From Beroe ovata (lineage: Eukaryota > Ctenophora > Nuda > Beroida > Beroidae): 64,000 nucleotides of DNA. The position numbers and the translations under genes are program-made. The stretch is from positions 6,437-70,436 of the forward strand of contig CAMPET010000040.1 of the NCBI GenBank assembly GCA_946803715.1, given 5' to 3'. This document shows, one piece after another, positions 44,401 through 55,778 of this stretch. The notes below the pieces were generated by a model. The model saw only the letters and a list, made by a program, of their open reading frames with translations, ran no database searches and had not been told where the DNA came from. How positions within the stretch are numbered: position 1 is the stretch's first letter; each line of letters opens with the position of its first letter.

Positions 44401-47400
44401 AATAATAACCTATAGAACGGGTTGTAACTGGGCGAAGCTTAATTTGATGGTTCAATTCGACGAATGACCTGAATAATAATGTGTTCACTGATTTTACGCC
44501 CTAAATCGGTGGATGGATACGTTCTTAGTGCGGATAACTTTGCAAATCATATAATAACTTTGCATCCCAGTGATGATCATATATATGCGTTGAGGTGGTA
44601 GAGTATTGGCTGGGATATGAGATCAGTTGAAAGGGAGGAGTCAGCTCTGTCATTTCCATATGAGAACGTGTTTGCTTCCATACTGCATTTGGTGCAAGGC
44701 ATTGGTACTTGCTGTCAGAGAGAAAGAGAGGGAGTCAACCCATCAGCGGCAAAGTTTTACCGTTCCACTGGGTAACCAGGACGACCATACCTCCGCAAAG
44801 TTATTCAAATGTCTCAGCAGCTACTATGTTGTGTATAGCTGTATACGGCATTCATTTTATATAGATTTTTGACACGTATATATATATAATATGACTCATT
44901 GACAGGAAGTCCAGGGTACCAGTTACTCACTCTCACTCAATGGCACACACATGGAGAGAGAGAGGGAGTGATAGATATGATTTGTTGAGTCTATCATCTA
45001 TAATGAGAACTAAATCGGACATAGAACTATATCGGGCATTATGGATCTATATCAGGCACAGATGAGCTATCTCTGACTTGGCATTCTACAGAAGCCAATT
45101 TGGTCGTATGAGTGTATATCAATGACGCCCTGCTGGCCCCTACTGGCATTTGCTGGCCCCGATAGATCGAGTCACAGCTATATCTCCAGCATTACAGGGG
45201 CATCTATACCATAGATTTGCATATTCCATTTTCCCATGGACGTTAGAGTGGCAGTAAAGTGGTTCCATGGTGGCTCAAACTGCCTCACATTACCCGATAA
45301 TTGAATGTGGAATCACGGCGCTGTACCTAATTTACTCACAGATGGTACCAAATAATCATACAAAGGTTAATAGGGTCAATGGGTGGAGCACTTATGATAT
45401 TATTGCTACGTCATGGAATTCTGAAACTGTGATTTGGGAAATTTCGATGTGTATGTCAAAATCAGAAGTTATTGGAAACACTACGGCGGACAAAATTAAT
45501 GTCGAAGGAGTGTATCTACTTTGCAAAGTTATTTGGTGATCACTCCCTGCGTTCATAAATACACAACTGGGCGATCTATTATTATGTAACCTAACATAGT
45601 GAGGGGGAGGGATTTGGATCATGGTGGCATTCCAAATTTATTACGGTTCATAAAGGACAAGCCGACATCATATCCGTGGGATTTATCATCTGGAAAGAAA
45701 TACTGATAGTTGAAACTTTATTTTTGGCATTTTGGGTGTTAATTTTTTCGTCAGAATTAGACTTCTCCTTTTATTTCGAGTTCTTCTCACACGCGTTTAC
45801 TCCTCACTAAAATCTATAAGTTTCCAACTTCTCATGTCTCTCTTTTGTCAGTTGTAGACAAAAATGGTGTGTCGGCGTCTGCGGTATAGAGCTATCTAGA
45901 CATCTCATGTTATAACGACTGTAGTTAGCTCTTTACATAATGGAATAATGGTTTAATTAGTTTGGAAATATGTGTTCATTCACGTTTATAGATTAGCGGT
46001 GAGTAGTCTTTGTGTTAACGTAGCATATAAGCGACTCCAAAAAGCCTTAAATTGTAATTAGTGTCGCCAAAATGATCTTTTTCGCAATCATCTACAATCA
46101 AAAGTATCATAGTTTCCAAATCTTTCAAGAAGCGAGATCAATACTCAATTTCAAACGACAAACATTGATTTCTATTTTTATATTATGTCGTGATACACTT
46201 AATTAGTCATTATATAATACGCCTGTTGTTAGTTAATCCCACTACAATAGTTTGGTATCACTTTTGGAGTTATAGGTAAGTGGAAGACATACAGGATAAA
46301 AGGAGTGCCGCCTGGTTTTACACTTCACGTCTTAATAGCCATGTTAATGAGTAGAACTAATACTTAATTAGTTATATAACTCAAAATAAGCACACTCTAA
46401 ACAATTACTTTTCTATTCGTATATCTGGAAGCCTATTTCTGGGTATTTTGAAAGATTACGATGGTATTCAAAAAATCAAACATTAAACATCATACTGAAA
46501 AACCTGATCCAGATCGAAAATAAGCTTGGAAACCCACTGAATTGCTTTTTGTACAAATCCCCATTACCCCAAAGTGGAATCCTACCAGGATCCGATGGTT
46601 TTTAAATCGATTATTCGACTCACCTAATGTTTCATATCTACACTAATGAGAACAAGCCCTCCCTCTCTCCCACCCAATTAACCAATCTGGTACGTGATCA
46701 TGAGTTTAGGATGTTGATTGGGTGGTAACTAAATGATTGGGTTGATTGGCGACAGTTCTTGTTTCCCAGCGACCAATGGTTAATCAGTTTAGCACATGCA
46801 TGTTGATGAAGATCAAGAGTTCAATAAGATTGCCCTTGGTTTAGCTTATCTCTGTTTAACCAAATCCAAGCTGAAACCTCGAAGTATTTATGTTTTGATA
46901 ACATCGACTTACCTATAAAAAACGGAATATCAAAACTATCAGAAAGACACAGATTCTGTCATATTTATCCGTCACTCAGAGCTACATATGAGTTATGAGA
47001 AATGGCACAAACAGAGGTCTTGATCGTGGCGATAATGGGTTTTATAGTGTCGAGAGAGAGGGGGGCTGTTCACTCACAATAGTCAATCTCGTTCTCTCTC
47101 TCAATGCATTAAAACGCATAGCCCCGTTTCTAAGAAAATAATATGTTTCTCTTCGCCTTTGTGCGTCAAAAATCTTTTTTTAGATCGACGAAAAATGTAT
47201 GAGTGTCAGCCATCGCGATCTCAATCAACATCTTTAGAGGGAAGAAGGCAGCAATTTCTCGCATGAATGAAAAGAATTCTATGAGTGAGATTGTGTGCTA
47301 ATGGATGCTCTATATCCCATATGCAAACACATACATACAATCTCTTCTCAATCATCAGACAGTTTCATTATGAACATTATAATGATCAGAAGATCATGAA

Positions 47401-47950
47401 TTTTCTAAATGTGACATAATCCATCCTAGAGAGTTTTCAGACAGCTCTATATTAACTCTCAAGAGTCATTTTAAATGCCCATGTGAATGATTCCCGAGTT
47501 ACTTAGCCTCTTAACTTGACCTGAAAAATGCCCGAGTTCAATGATATTTGCTCTAGAGCAAAATAGCATATTTATTTCAGTATCCGACCTATCCGGGAAT
47601 GTGGACAAATCATTGCGTTTATTTTCTTGAACAGTTAAATGGTCAGTGCATTGGATTTGTTTATTGCAACTAGGCATTCATGAAAATCTCGCCAAAACGG
47701 GAACGGAAGAAAACCTCACCCCAACACTCTAAAAGAACCACACAACAATCAGAATGACGCACAAAAACTAGGGACCATAGGTGTTTGTGGACCAAACCCC
47801 ATGTCTGTAGAGGCTGGGGCCGGTATGCCTAAGTAGGTATTTACCGTAGTATGCATTCATCCGCTGATAAAGAGCCTAACGTGGGTAAATGCCTACATGT
47901 TGTGTGACCTAATTAACAGGGACAAGCCTACAGGCTACATTTATAGATAC
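41409..47950. other. long AT-rich region, no gene recognised
   Basis: Starts with (GT)n at 41409-41443. It contains a poly-G run at 42069-42080, many short chance frames and scattered (TA)n. I examined both strands for splice-bounded coding segments and conserved motifs and found none I could support. Confidence 0.5.
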
Positions 47951-47977
47951 CTAATGGGGAGATGTGGAGCCAAAAAA

Positions 47978-48012
<35 letters not shown>

Positions 48013-48330
48013 TGTGTGTGTGAGTGTGTCTGTGTGAGTGTGTGTGAGTGTGTGTCTGTGTCTGTGGACTGTTTGTGTATGTCTGTGTTTGCCTGTGTCT
48101 CTGTGTGTTTCTAGGTCGGTGTCTGTGTCTGTGTGTAACTGTGTATGATTGTGTGTCTGTGTGTTTGTGTCTGTGTATGACTGTGTCTGTGTCTGTGTGT
48201 AACTGTGTATGACTGTGTGTCTGTGGTTGTTTGTGTTTGTGGAATGTGTCTGTACTCTGTACGTAACTGTGTGTCTGTAACTGTGTGTTTGTGTGTGTAG
48301 GTGTCTGTGTTTGTGTCTGTGTGTGTTCAT
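47978..48330. repeat. large (GT)n/(CTGTGT)n compound microsatellite
   Basis: About 350 bp of interrupted GT, TGTCTGTG and TGTAACTG repeats. The long minus-strand frames rich in THTHTQTHT are its translation. Confidence 0.95.
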
Positions 48331-49430
48331 GTGTGAGAATCAGGGAACGTGTGCGATAAACTAATACGCAGATTCTCAAGCTGTGTGATCGTCTTAACGA
48401 TAAAAAGGTAAAATGGTAGCATCCAAAATCACATGACCATACTCACAGTCACATGACACGAGTAAAATATAACCAGTCCCATAGTTTCCGAATTTCACAG
48501 AACCAATTGATAATTGATATATCAAGAGTACCAATTAATCACCAAAATGACGAACATGCCTATTCAGTTATCCAATCGAATGAAGAACACAGATTTATGA
48601 TTGAAACGAGTGAAGATTTCTGCATAATTATATGGTACCGCACAATTTATACCGATTCTTGTTCACCCCCATGTTTAACCAGCGTTTTTGCACGCTAGAC
48701 GGATTAATGAATCCCTCTCTTTGATATGGTTCAGTGAGTAAGCAGTGTGTAGAAACGCATTACGGATTCGAGATCAGTTGCGCCGTTTTTCACTTCACAT
48801 GATGAAATAACATGAAAAATATCGATCAATCTTGCTCGCTTGGAAAAGTTCATCTCCAAATTGTTTTAAATCACCGTTGGGTAGAAAGTCGGTTGATCGA
48901 TCGTCAATACTCCGCCCCCTAATAAGCATTAGACCCTTGACACTCATGACTGATTGACACACACACACTCCCTCATTGAGAATTATCTCCCACTTATGAC
49001 ACGTAACATGTATGTCGATCCAAATAATTCTCGCGATAATTTACCTGATAATGATTAATAACCTGATTAATGACGATATGATGGATTGCATTTAAGTTCT
49101 GTTATTCATTTCGTTGGATGTTGTATTTTATGTTTATTAAGGTTGGCTGATTCTTTAATGTAGGTAATCATGATAGCTAGAGTCAAGTGATCGATAATAT
49201 TTGACTCTTTGACCAGGAGCCATCAACCATTAAACTGCACTAATTGATAACTACTGCTACATTAAAAACCATAATGGCATCCATCTAATGATATCCAATT
49301 GATTTAAACCATAATGATATCCATCTTATAGTCGTCAATGTAATTTTTATGTTCATGCAAACGTGGTGAAACTGTTCTCGAAAATAATCAGCAGAAAAAT
49401 TACAGACATAAACGAGTGGGCTGCAAAACA
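48331..49430. other. AT-rich, no gene seen
   Basis: No splice-bounded open frame. Contains tandem near-copies of ccataatg(g/a)catccatctaatga at about 49268-49330. Confidence 0.5.
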
Positions 49431-49439
49431 CAACTGCGC

Positions 49440-49790
49440 CGGCATCAACTTGACTATCTGCTATATAGAGAGGCGTTGTCGGATTATGGGAAACGTGCGC
49501 GAGTGTATGATTTACTCTTGTCCGAGTCGCTCGGTCGCGCGACTTACCTTCAATCCCTTTCGGGGAGCGAGTTTTCTCCGTCCTTTCCCTCATTTCCAGA
49601 CCCACCAGGATGATCAGACTGGCCCATCCTGACCGTAGACTGGAGCGAGCGAGTCCCGCGGGGTCACGTGATTCCCTGGAGAGAACACGTGTGACGTCAC
49701 GTGATTGATGCGACGTGACGCGCAGTGTGTGGGGGAGTTGTGCAGTCACGTGGGCGGTGAGTCACGTGATACATGCCTCACGCCTACAGT
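49440..49790. promoter_or_regulatory. CpG-rich segment with clustered CACGTGA and CRE sites
   Basis: GC-rich relative to its surroundings. Between 49664 and 49772 are four copies of TCACGTG(A/G) and a TGACGTCA. Frames run open on both strands around 49416-49640, and a minus-strand donor-like GTAAGTCGCG lies near 49545, so it may be a promoter with a first exon. I cannot place a product. Confidence 0.35.
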
Positions 49791-51608
49791 ACTATCGTGG
49801 GATGCTGCACTATCGCAGAGTATCCAATGTCGCAGAGTATCCAATGTCACAGGTTTGGCGTGGCTAGCACTCTCTCTGTCACTTAGCGGCAAACATGGTG
49901 TGTGTCTGTGTGTGTTGTGTGTGTGTGTGTGTCCGATATTGACACCGTAATGTATTGACACTACTATTAGCACCTCTGTTGACATTTCACCTGGAATTGA
50001 CCACATGGTCATATCCTTTCTGGGTCGACGGGGCTCCAGCGTATGACACAGTGAATACTGTCTGATTGTCAGNGTGTGTGTGTGTGTGTGTGTGTACGGG
50101 ACCTCTTGTAGCACATCTATAATTGTCATAGTTAATTTACTAACACCCATTAACAAGTGCAGCGGCATGTGACATTGTGTCGTAGCTGAGTGATCTCCAA
50201 TTATTAGCCATTGGTTTGGGTTGGCTGGAATGAGTTCATTCTTCAGGGGTGTGTTCTAGTTTTTTTAAACTAGCCAGGTCCTATGTTAAGAGTCATTCCC
50301 AAATCTACGGTTCATTCAATTTCAATGATGAATTTAGAGTTATGTAGTCACGGAGATTGCTATTGAGTGAGGGCGACAATTTCTCTCTGGACGAAACTCG
50401 CCGCGTCACATCTGCTTACCGCAAAACTTCATGAAATGATATTGGGTTTTCGCTGAATGATCAAGCTATAATAGTTGTGTAGTCGTGGAACTTCTGTTGA
50501 ATATGGGCTGATTTCCCGAAATCTTCCCACTGACACCAAAGCTTATATTTCCTCTCACAGCCGTCCTGCATAACTCCTCTCTCAAATACCTACATTCCTT
50601 TTTGCCACTGACAAAATATTATTCTGAGTGGCGAGTACAGTCTTTACGAACAACACCATGGTTTGACACTCTGGCATCAGTCCACTGACACCACCATTCA
50701 CCGCTTCGATTCCGATTACAGGTCGAGAGATTGCATGAAACTATATATCAGATTACAGTGCCTAAAAATGTACTTTTTTCGCGCGATCCGAGAAATTGTC
50801 TTCGCGCGCGACACAAAATCGCGTGACAGCTTCAGAAGTGCGACAGACGGTTTTGGTACAATTTTGACATCCAATAATGCAAAATCTCATCACAGCTGAT
50901 TGATGTTATGCATCAAACTCTAGCACTGGAGACACAAATTGATGTCAAGAATGAATTGCTGGGCCATTGAGTCATTTCGATTAACAGAATATTGCATACC
51001 TAACTTTGGCGATGCACTTACGATGCCACTGGTTACAGTTCGAATGTAGAGGTCGAGTGACCCTGTCAATCATGTCATGGTGAACTGGTTTTTGATCGTA
51101 CCTATATTTAAATACGAAGCATGGGGGAGCGGGAATGTGAAACTACTGAGAGTAGTTATCCTACCTATCTAACGCAGATCTTGGCCTCTCTACGTTATCT
51201 CTTGGCTATGTCACGTGATACTGTCATGCGGTAACGTGACTGGCAATGCCAGCTGAGGGACACGGGTCATAAAACATAGCTATGCGGTAACTCGGTTTAA
51301 ACTCCGCGGTTTGAACTCTGTGGCTGATTTCTTGGTGCGCTGTTGTTCTGGTTGATTTCCTGGTGCTCTTTAACCAATCCGTTCTCCAAAGCGCCGTTTA
51401 CATATTTCACTGCTTCGTGTTTTCATTTCTTGATGATCATAAATCTTAGAGACTTAGCTTTTTGATTATCATTAGGTACTGAAGATACGTTAAACATAAC
51501 TTTTTGTGTTGATTGTTGAACACCCAAATCTTCACTAGGAATGACATGTTATCTCCTGTGCCGTACATGATGAACAGAAAACAGTGAGGTAACCATGGAA
51601 ACGTGGCC
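49791..51608. other. upstream region of the MARCH-like gene
   Basis: (GT)n at 49899-49932 and 50074-50095, the latter after the seam n at 50073. No supported exon. An RFX X-box-like palindrome GTAACCATGGAAAC lies at 51589-51602, just before the start codon. Confidence 0.5.
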
Positions 51609-53340
51609 ATGGGCTCAACAGAAGTCACGATTCACACGAACGGGTATCATGGAAACGGTCACATCAAAACCAAACTCAACGGATCGTACCGTCATAGTAG
51701 TCCGGTGAGTGATATCATTTCTTGACACAACATCTCTTCTCACTCCTGACACCACTTTGTCACTCTTGACACCACTTTTGACTATTGACGCCACTTTGTC
51801 ACTCTTGACACCACTTTTGACTCCTGACGCCAATTTTTGTTCTCGACGCCACTCCACCTTGAGACCTCTCCGCTCTTGACACCACACTCCACCTCGACAC
51901 CACCCCACCATGACACTCACACTCCAAATCTAGAACGGGTCGGGGGACGTATCGCAGTGCTCTGGTCGACAACTCCTCTCCTCTAACCCTGACTCTATCG
52001 ATGACGATATCATCAGACCCGATATAACTTGCAGGTATATTCTCACACACGGACTCTATCCCGATTCTACTTTATATCCACTGGACTCTCTGTATGTTTC
52101 CATCAATTAAGGGTATGACTGCAGCCACACCCTAATGGGGTGGAACTTGCCACTCCCCTATTGACCCCTTTTTTGCGATCAGCTTAGAGCCGCCATGAAC
52201 ATTTCATTCCGTCTTCGTTTCATATGTTATATCCTTACAATGACCAAACCCCCTCACAGTCACAGTCCATGCCTCTCTATTTTGTGGGTATGTGCTCAGT
52301 TCACCCCTAATGGGGTGTGGCAAACCACTCCCTCTCTTTCTGCCATAGACTATCACCTCCCGGACGCCCTCTTTGCGTCACGGTATCATGGGGATGAAAT
52401 TGCCTCGCACTTGCGCGAACACTTAACTCGATCCATTTGCACGATCATTCTAACACTTAACTCCACCCTGCATGCTTTTTAGCAACCTCAGAGTTCCGCC
52501 TTTATATTTAGTGACGTCATCGAACAATTATTCTACCTATTCGAGGTGTCTTGCACACAATCCCCTTTTTATCATGGGTTATCAGTAAAATCTCCAATTC
52601 CTCTCTTCGCATTGCCCCCCCCCCGCTGACAATGCCCCCTGACAATTCCCCCTCCCCCTGACAATGCCCCCTTCTGAAAATGCCCCCTCCCTCCTATCTG
52701 GGTGTGCCTTGCGAGTGATACCCGTGATAACCTGCTCGTCACCTGCCTGTGCACCAACTCCCTCGCCCACCGCACCTGTCTCGTCCGTCACCTCCAGGAG
52801 AACAACACTCGCCGGTGCAAGGATTGCACGTATCTACTCCGAGTGGTTGTCCAGACAACACCTCTCCGTCTCTGGAGGATGGAACCCAAACTCTACTCGG
52901 AGCGAGTGAGGATTGTCACGACGTTCCTTGTTCATTTTTACATATCGGTTATCCTGGCAGCGTGCTCGCTCACTCTGATGAGTCAGTATCGCCGACATAA
53001 AACTGTCAAGGACTACAAACTCGAGCAGTCTTCACTGACGGTGAACCTGAAGCTGGCCGCGGGTGTAATTCTGTTCGCAAGCCTCATCGGGTTTATCATT
53101 TACAACGTGCCGTTATACATGCAGATATTTCGGACTATCCGGTGTTTCAACAACCCTGTGGTAGACGTGTTCGAGTATGGAAAGAGGGGGGAAGGGGAGC
53201 GGAGCAGGATTTCCAAGTTGATGTTTTGGAGGAAGATAAAACCGGATAAAAACATGCAGGGGAAGTTGAAGACGAGTAACAAGGTGTCGTCAGTGGCCGT
53301 CACGGATGTAATAAGTTTGGGGGACTTGGCCGTTATTTGA
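51609..53340 (+). CDS. MARCH-type RING-CH transmembrane E3 ubiquitin ligase (3 exons)
   Basis: Exons: 51609-51704, 51934-52034 and 52701-53340 (stop TGA); 278 residues. The RING-CH signature is complete in C4HC3 order: C65-x2-C68, C81-x-C83, H89-x2-C92, C105-x2-C108, with W124 soon after. Two hydrophobic segments follow (about 137-158 and 184-200), the usual MARCH layout with a short loop, then a basic C-terminal tail. Known role: ubiquitination of membrane proteins in endosomal or other membranes. The first zinc pair is split by intron 2 (TC|R), and the join needs an acceptor ending in TG (ctatctg|GGTGTGC), since no AG fits. The start was chosen for the Kozak-like ggccATGG and the phase; an upstream ATG at 51594 is in another frame. 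A MARCH subtype cannot be assigned. Confidence 0.82.
51720..51910. repeat. (cttgacaccactttt)n minisatellite
   Basis: About ten imperfect units of cttgacaccacttttgact inside intron 1 of the MARCH-like gene. The same core, TTGACACCA, is scattered over much of the window. Confidence 0.8.
52610..52695. repeat. C-rich repeat (tgacaatgcccccc)n
   Basis: Short imperfect repeats of ctgacaatgccccc immediately before exon 3 of the MARCH-like gene, forming the pyrimidine tract before its acceptor. Confidence 0.75.
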
Positions 53341-54506
53341 GTACATTCGGGGCACGTGTCAACTTTCTAATACAGATCAGCGGTGATATAGTATGTGCAG
53401 TGTAGTGGCGTGCACTGAAAAATCTTTCATAATCCTTTCCGTTTGTCTCAGCTAAGCATAAAATATACAGATTTGGTTAAAGCTGTATTGTACAGAGTAT
53501 TCAATCTGTACTTCTTGAAAATCCAGTGTAAATATCTTATTCTATGTTTCAAAATTCAACAAATCAAAGCATTCGAAACACCTTCTCTTTGATTTTGTCC
53601 AGTTTTATAGATGGTAAACCCGAAGCTTGCACTGTGCACGGTTGCAATGGACAGTACTATTTTTAGAACGAGGAAGTCTGTTTTGCTGAGGAGAGATGGA
53701 TTCTGTGAAACTTGGCATCTGTTTCGGGTCGCACGAAATTACTGATACTCGCAGCTCGCGTGCATGATTCTATAATTGATTCATTGTTTGATTGTTATAA
53801 TTTGCTAATGTCATAATTCGGTAATATATCTGGCCACTTGGGGAGTAAGTGGAGAAATGAGCAATCTGGAATCGTGAAATCAGACCACACCCTCTCTGTC
53901 ATGTGACACAAACAATGATAATTTCGATAAAATTAAAGATAAAGAAAGATGAATTCCAGATTAATTTGTTACTCCAATTCCCACACTCACACAAACTGAT
54001 GTATAAATTATCATTATAGTACTTTAATTCCCTACAGCTCATTATGCTGAAGTCAATGACCAAACCCTTTTTCGTCATCGCTACGTACCTTGGGTAGGGC
54101 ATTACGTACCTTGGGTAGGGCATGCGGATATGAGCTTGACAGAAACGATGATAATCTGATAATCTGTTTCCGACGTACGCACCTTTGCTATTATCACAAG
54201 CCGATATAATACTAATAGCTCACAACCCGTTAGCAATTATCGGATTTTACTAATTGTGCCTCTCCACGATATGAATATACCATTGCTTAACGTGTCCACA
54301 ACAATTATATGATGATTCCTGAGCTAATGGTTCAGTGTGGTTATATATAAGATAAGGCAGGACTGAGAATCGTCTCAGTTGAGAAAAGTGGGCGTTTCTT
54401 CTTACTTCGAGATACTTCACACGATTCGTTAGCTGCCACAATAATAAGAAGCTAAGAGTTCCAGTTTGATCCATATCTTTGTGTTTCCATTTGTTTGTGA
54501 TTCGTG
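53341..54506. other. intergenic, no gene seen
   Basis: Presumed 3' UTR of the MARCH-like gene and AT-rich spacer. A 21-bp direct repeat (tacgtaccttgggtagggca) occurs twice at about 54083-54122. Confidence 0.5.
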
Positions 54507-55022
54507 ATGTCTAAAGTTATCTTCTCAGCACTTCTTCTGTGAGTATATAGAATTCAATCTTCTTCTGGAGTGAGACTATTCTCATATTATCTCAAAATTC
54601 AGACTCAACTACACTTATAATTAAGAATTGGTTCTTCGCTGATTGCTGTACTGACCACCGTGCTCCATTCCAGACTGTCAATCTGCAGTTGTCTTATCGA
54701 AGATGTCTCTGCACAATCATGTAGGTATACTCTCTGAGGTTTTGATAATGCCCAGTTTGTATCTAATTATAGTGCTCAATTAGTGTTTTATTTCTATTCA
54801 AATTAAGTAAAATTCAGTTTTTGACACTCTTGATCTCTGATGTATATTAATAATTCAAATCACTTGATTTTTGCACTGATCTCTCTCTTAGTCCTGATAG
54901 TAGCTACACAGAAACCACGTGCTCATAAGGGTAAGAAGATTATGAAGATCAGAGCTCAGAGGAGACCGAAGAGAGTCATGGAGGACCTTGAAGAGGATAT
55001 GTTGGAGGATGAAAACTTGTAA
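54507..55022 (+). CDS. small secreted basic/acidic peptide precursor (3 exons)
   Basis: Exons: 54507-54538, 54674-54720 and 54892-55022 (stop TAA); phases 2 and 1 match, giving 69 residues. The N-terminus is a signal peptide (MSKVIFSALLLLSICSCLIE). The mature part has a strongly basic segment (HKGKKIMKIRAQRRPKR) followed by an acidic tail (VMEDLEEDMLEDENL). RRPKR resembles a proprotein-convertase site, so a processed peptide is possible. Acceptor of exon 3 chosen at ctctctcttag; the alternative tagtag four codons later is also in frame. No family recognised. Confidence 0.6.
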
Positions 55023-55778
55023 TTTTGTAAGTTATCAAATTTGCAGTTGTTACTTTTTCATCTGAAAATGATTGACGTGAGACTTTGGGTCATCTTTAAC
55101 CCCTTTCTGCTTTGGAAGTTTAAGAGATAATAGCCATGATTGATCACAGATCAAGGGTGAATTCCTGTGGATTTATCTACACATCACATCTTCTTCCAGG
55201 GGCTGGATAAGGTGCAATGTCCGGAGAAACTGTACACTAATCAAATTATTACATTAGGCAGTTTTGCTTTCTCTTGCCTTTAAGTGTGGGTGTTTAAATT
55301 TAATCTTAACAGATTTTATCATCTTCAAGAGTTTTTGTTGACGTTGAAAAACAGACGCATGCTTTTTATAGAAGATGAAACATAAAAGTTCATATAAAAC
55401 ATTGTGTATGGATTTTTCAAAAATCATATAAAAAGTTTGAATTTAATGAAGGCATCATTAAATGTCATACATGTATATACATTATACAATTGGTAGGACG
55501 ATTAACTACTCATAATATTACCCTTTGGTTACTTAAATTGAAAATAAATAATTAATCTATTGCTAATTACTGCATTTCAAACGTTTTTTTGTAAAAAAAA
55601 GTTATGTGAGTCAATTTTGTTTTAACACAGTCTTTTCCTTCATCAAAAAACTTTCCTCCTTAAATATACACCTAAAACCCGGAAACACATCGACTGAAAT
55701 TGTCTCACTTCAAATTGTCTCTCACTCAAACCAAGATTAACACAAATTCTCGGTTGTATTTAAGTCACAATTTCTCTC
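55023..55778. other. intergenic between convergent genes
   Basis: AT-rich 3' UTR-like sequence of the small peptide gene (+) and the LIM gene (-). No exon seen. Confidence 0.55.

Noticed and set aside
47941-48379. 129-142-codon frames rich in THTHTQT
   Set aside because: Translation of a GT microsatellite.
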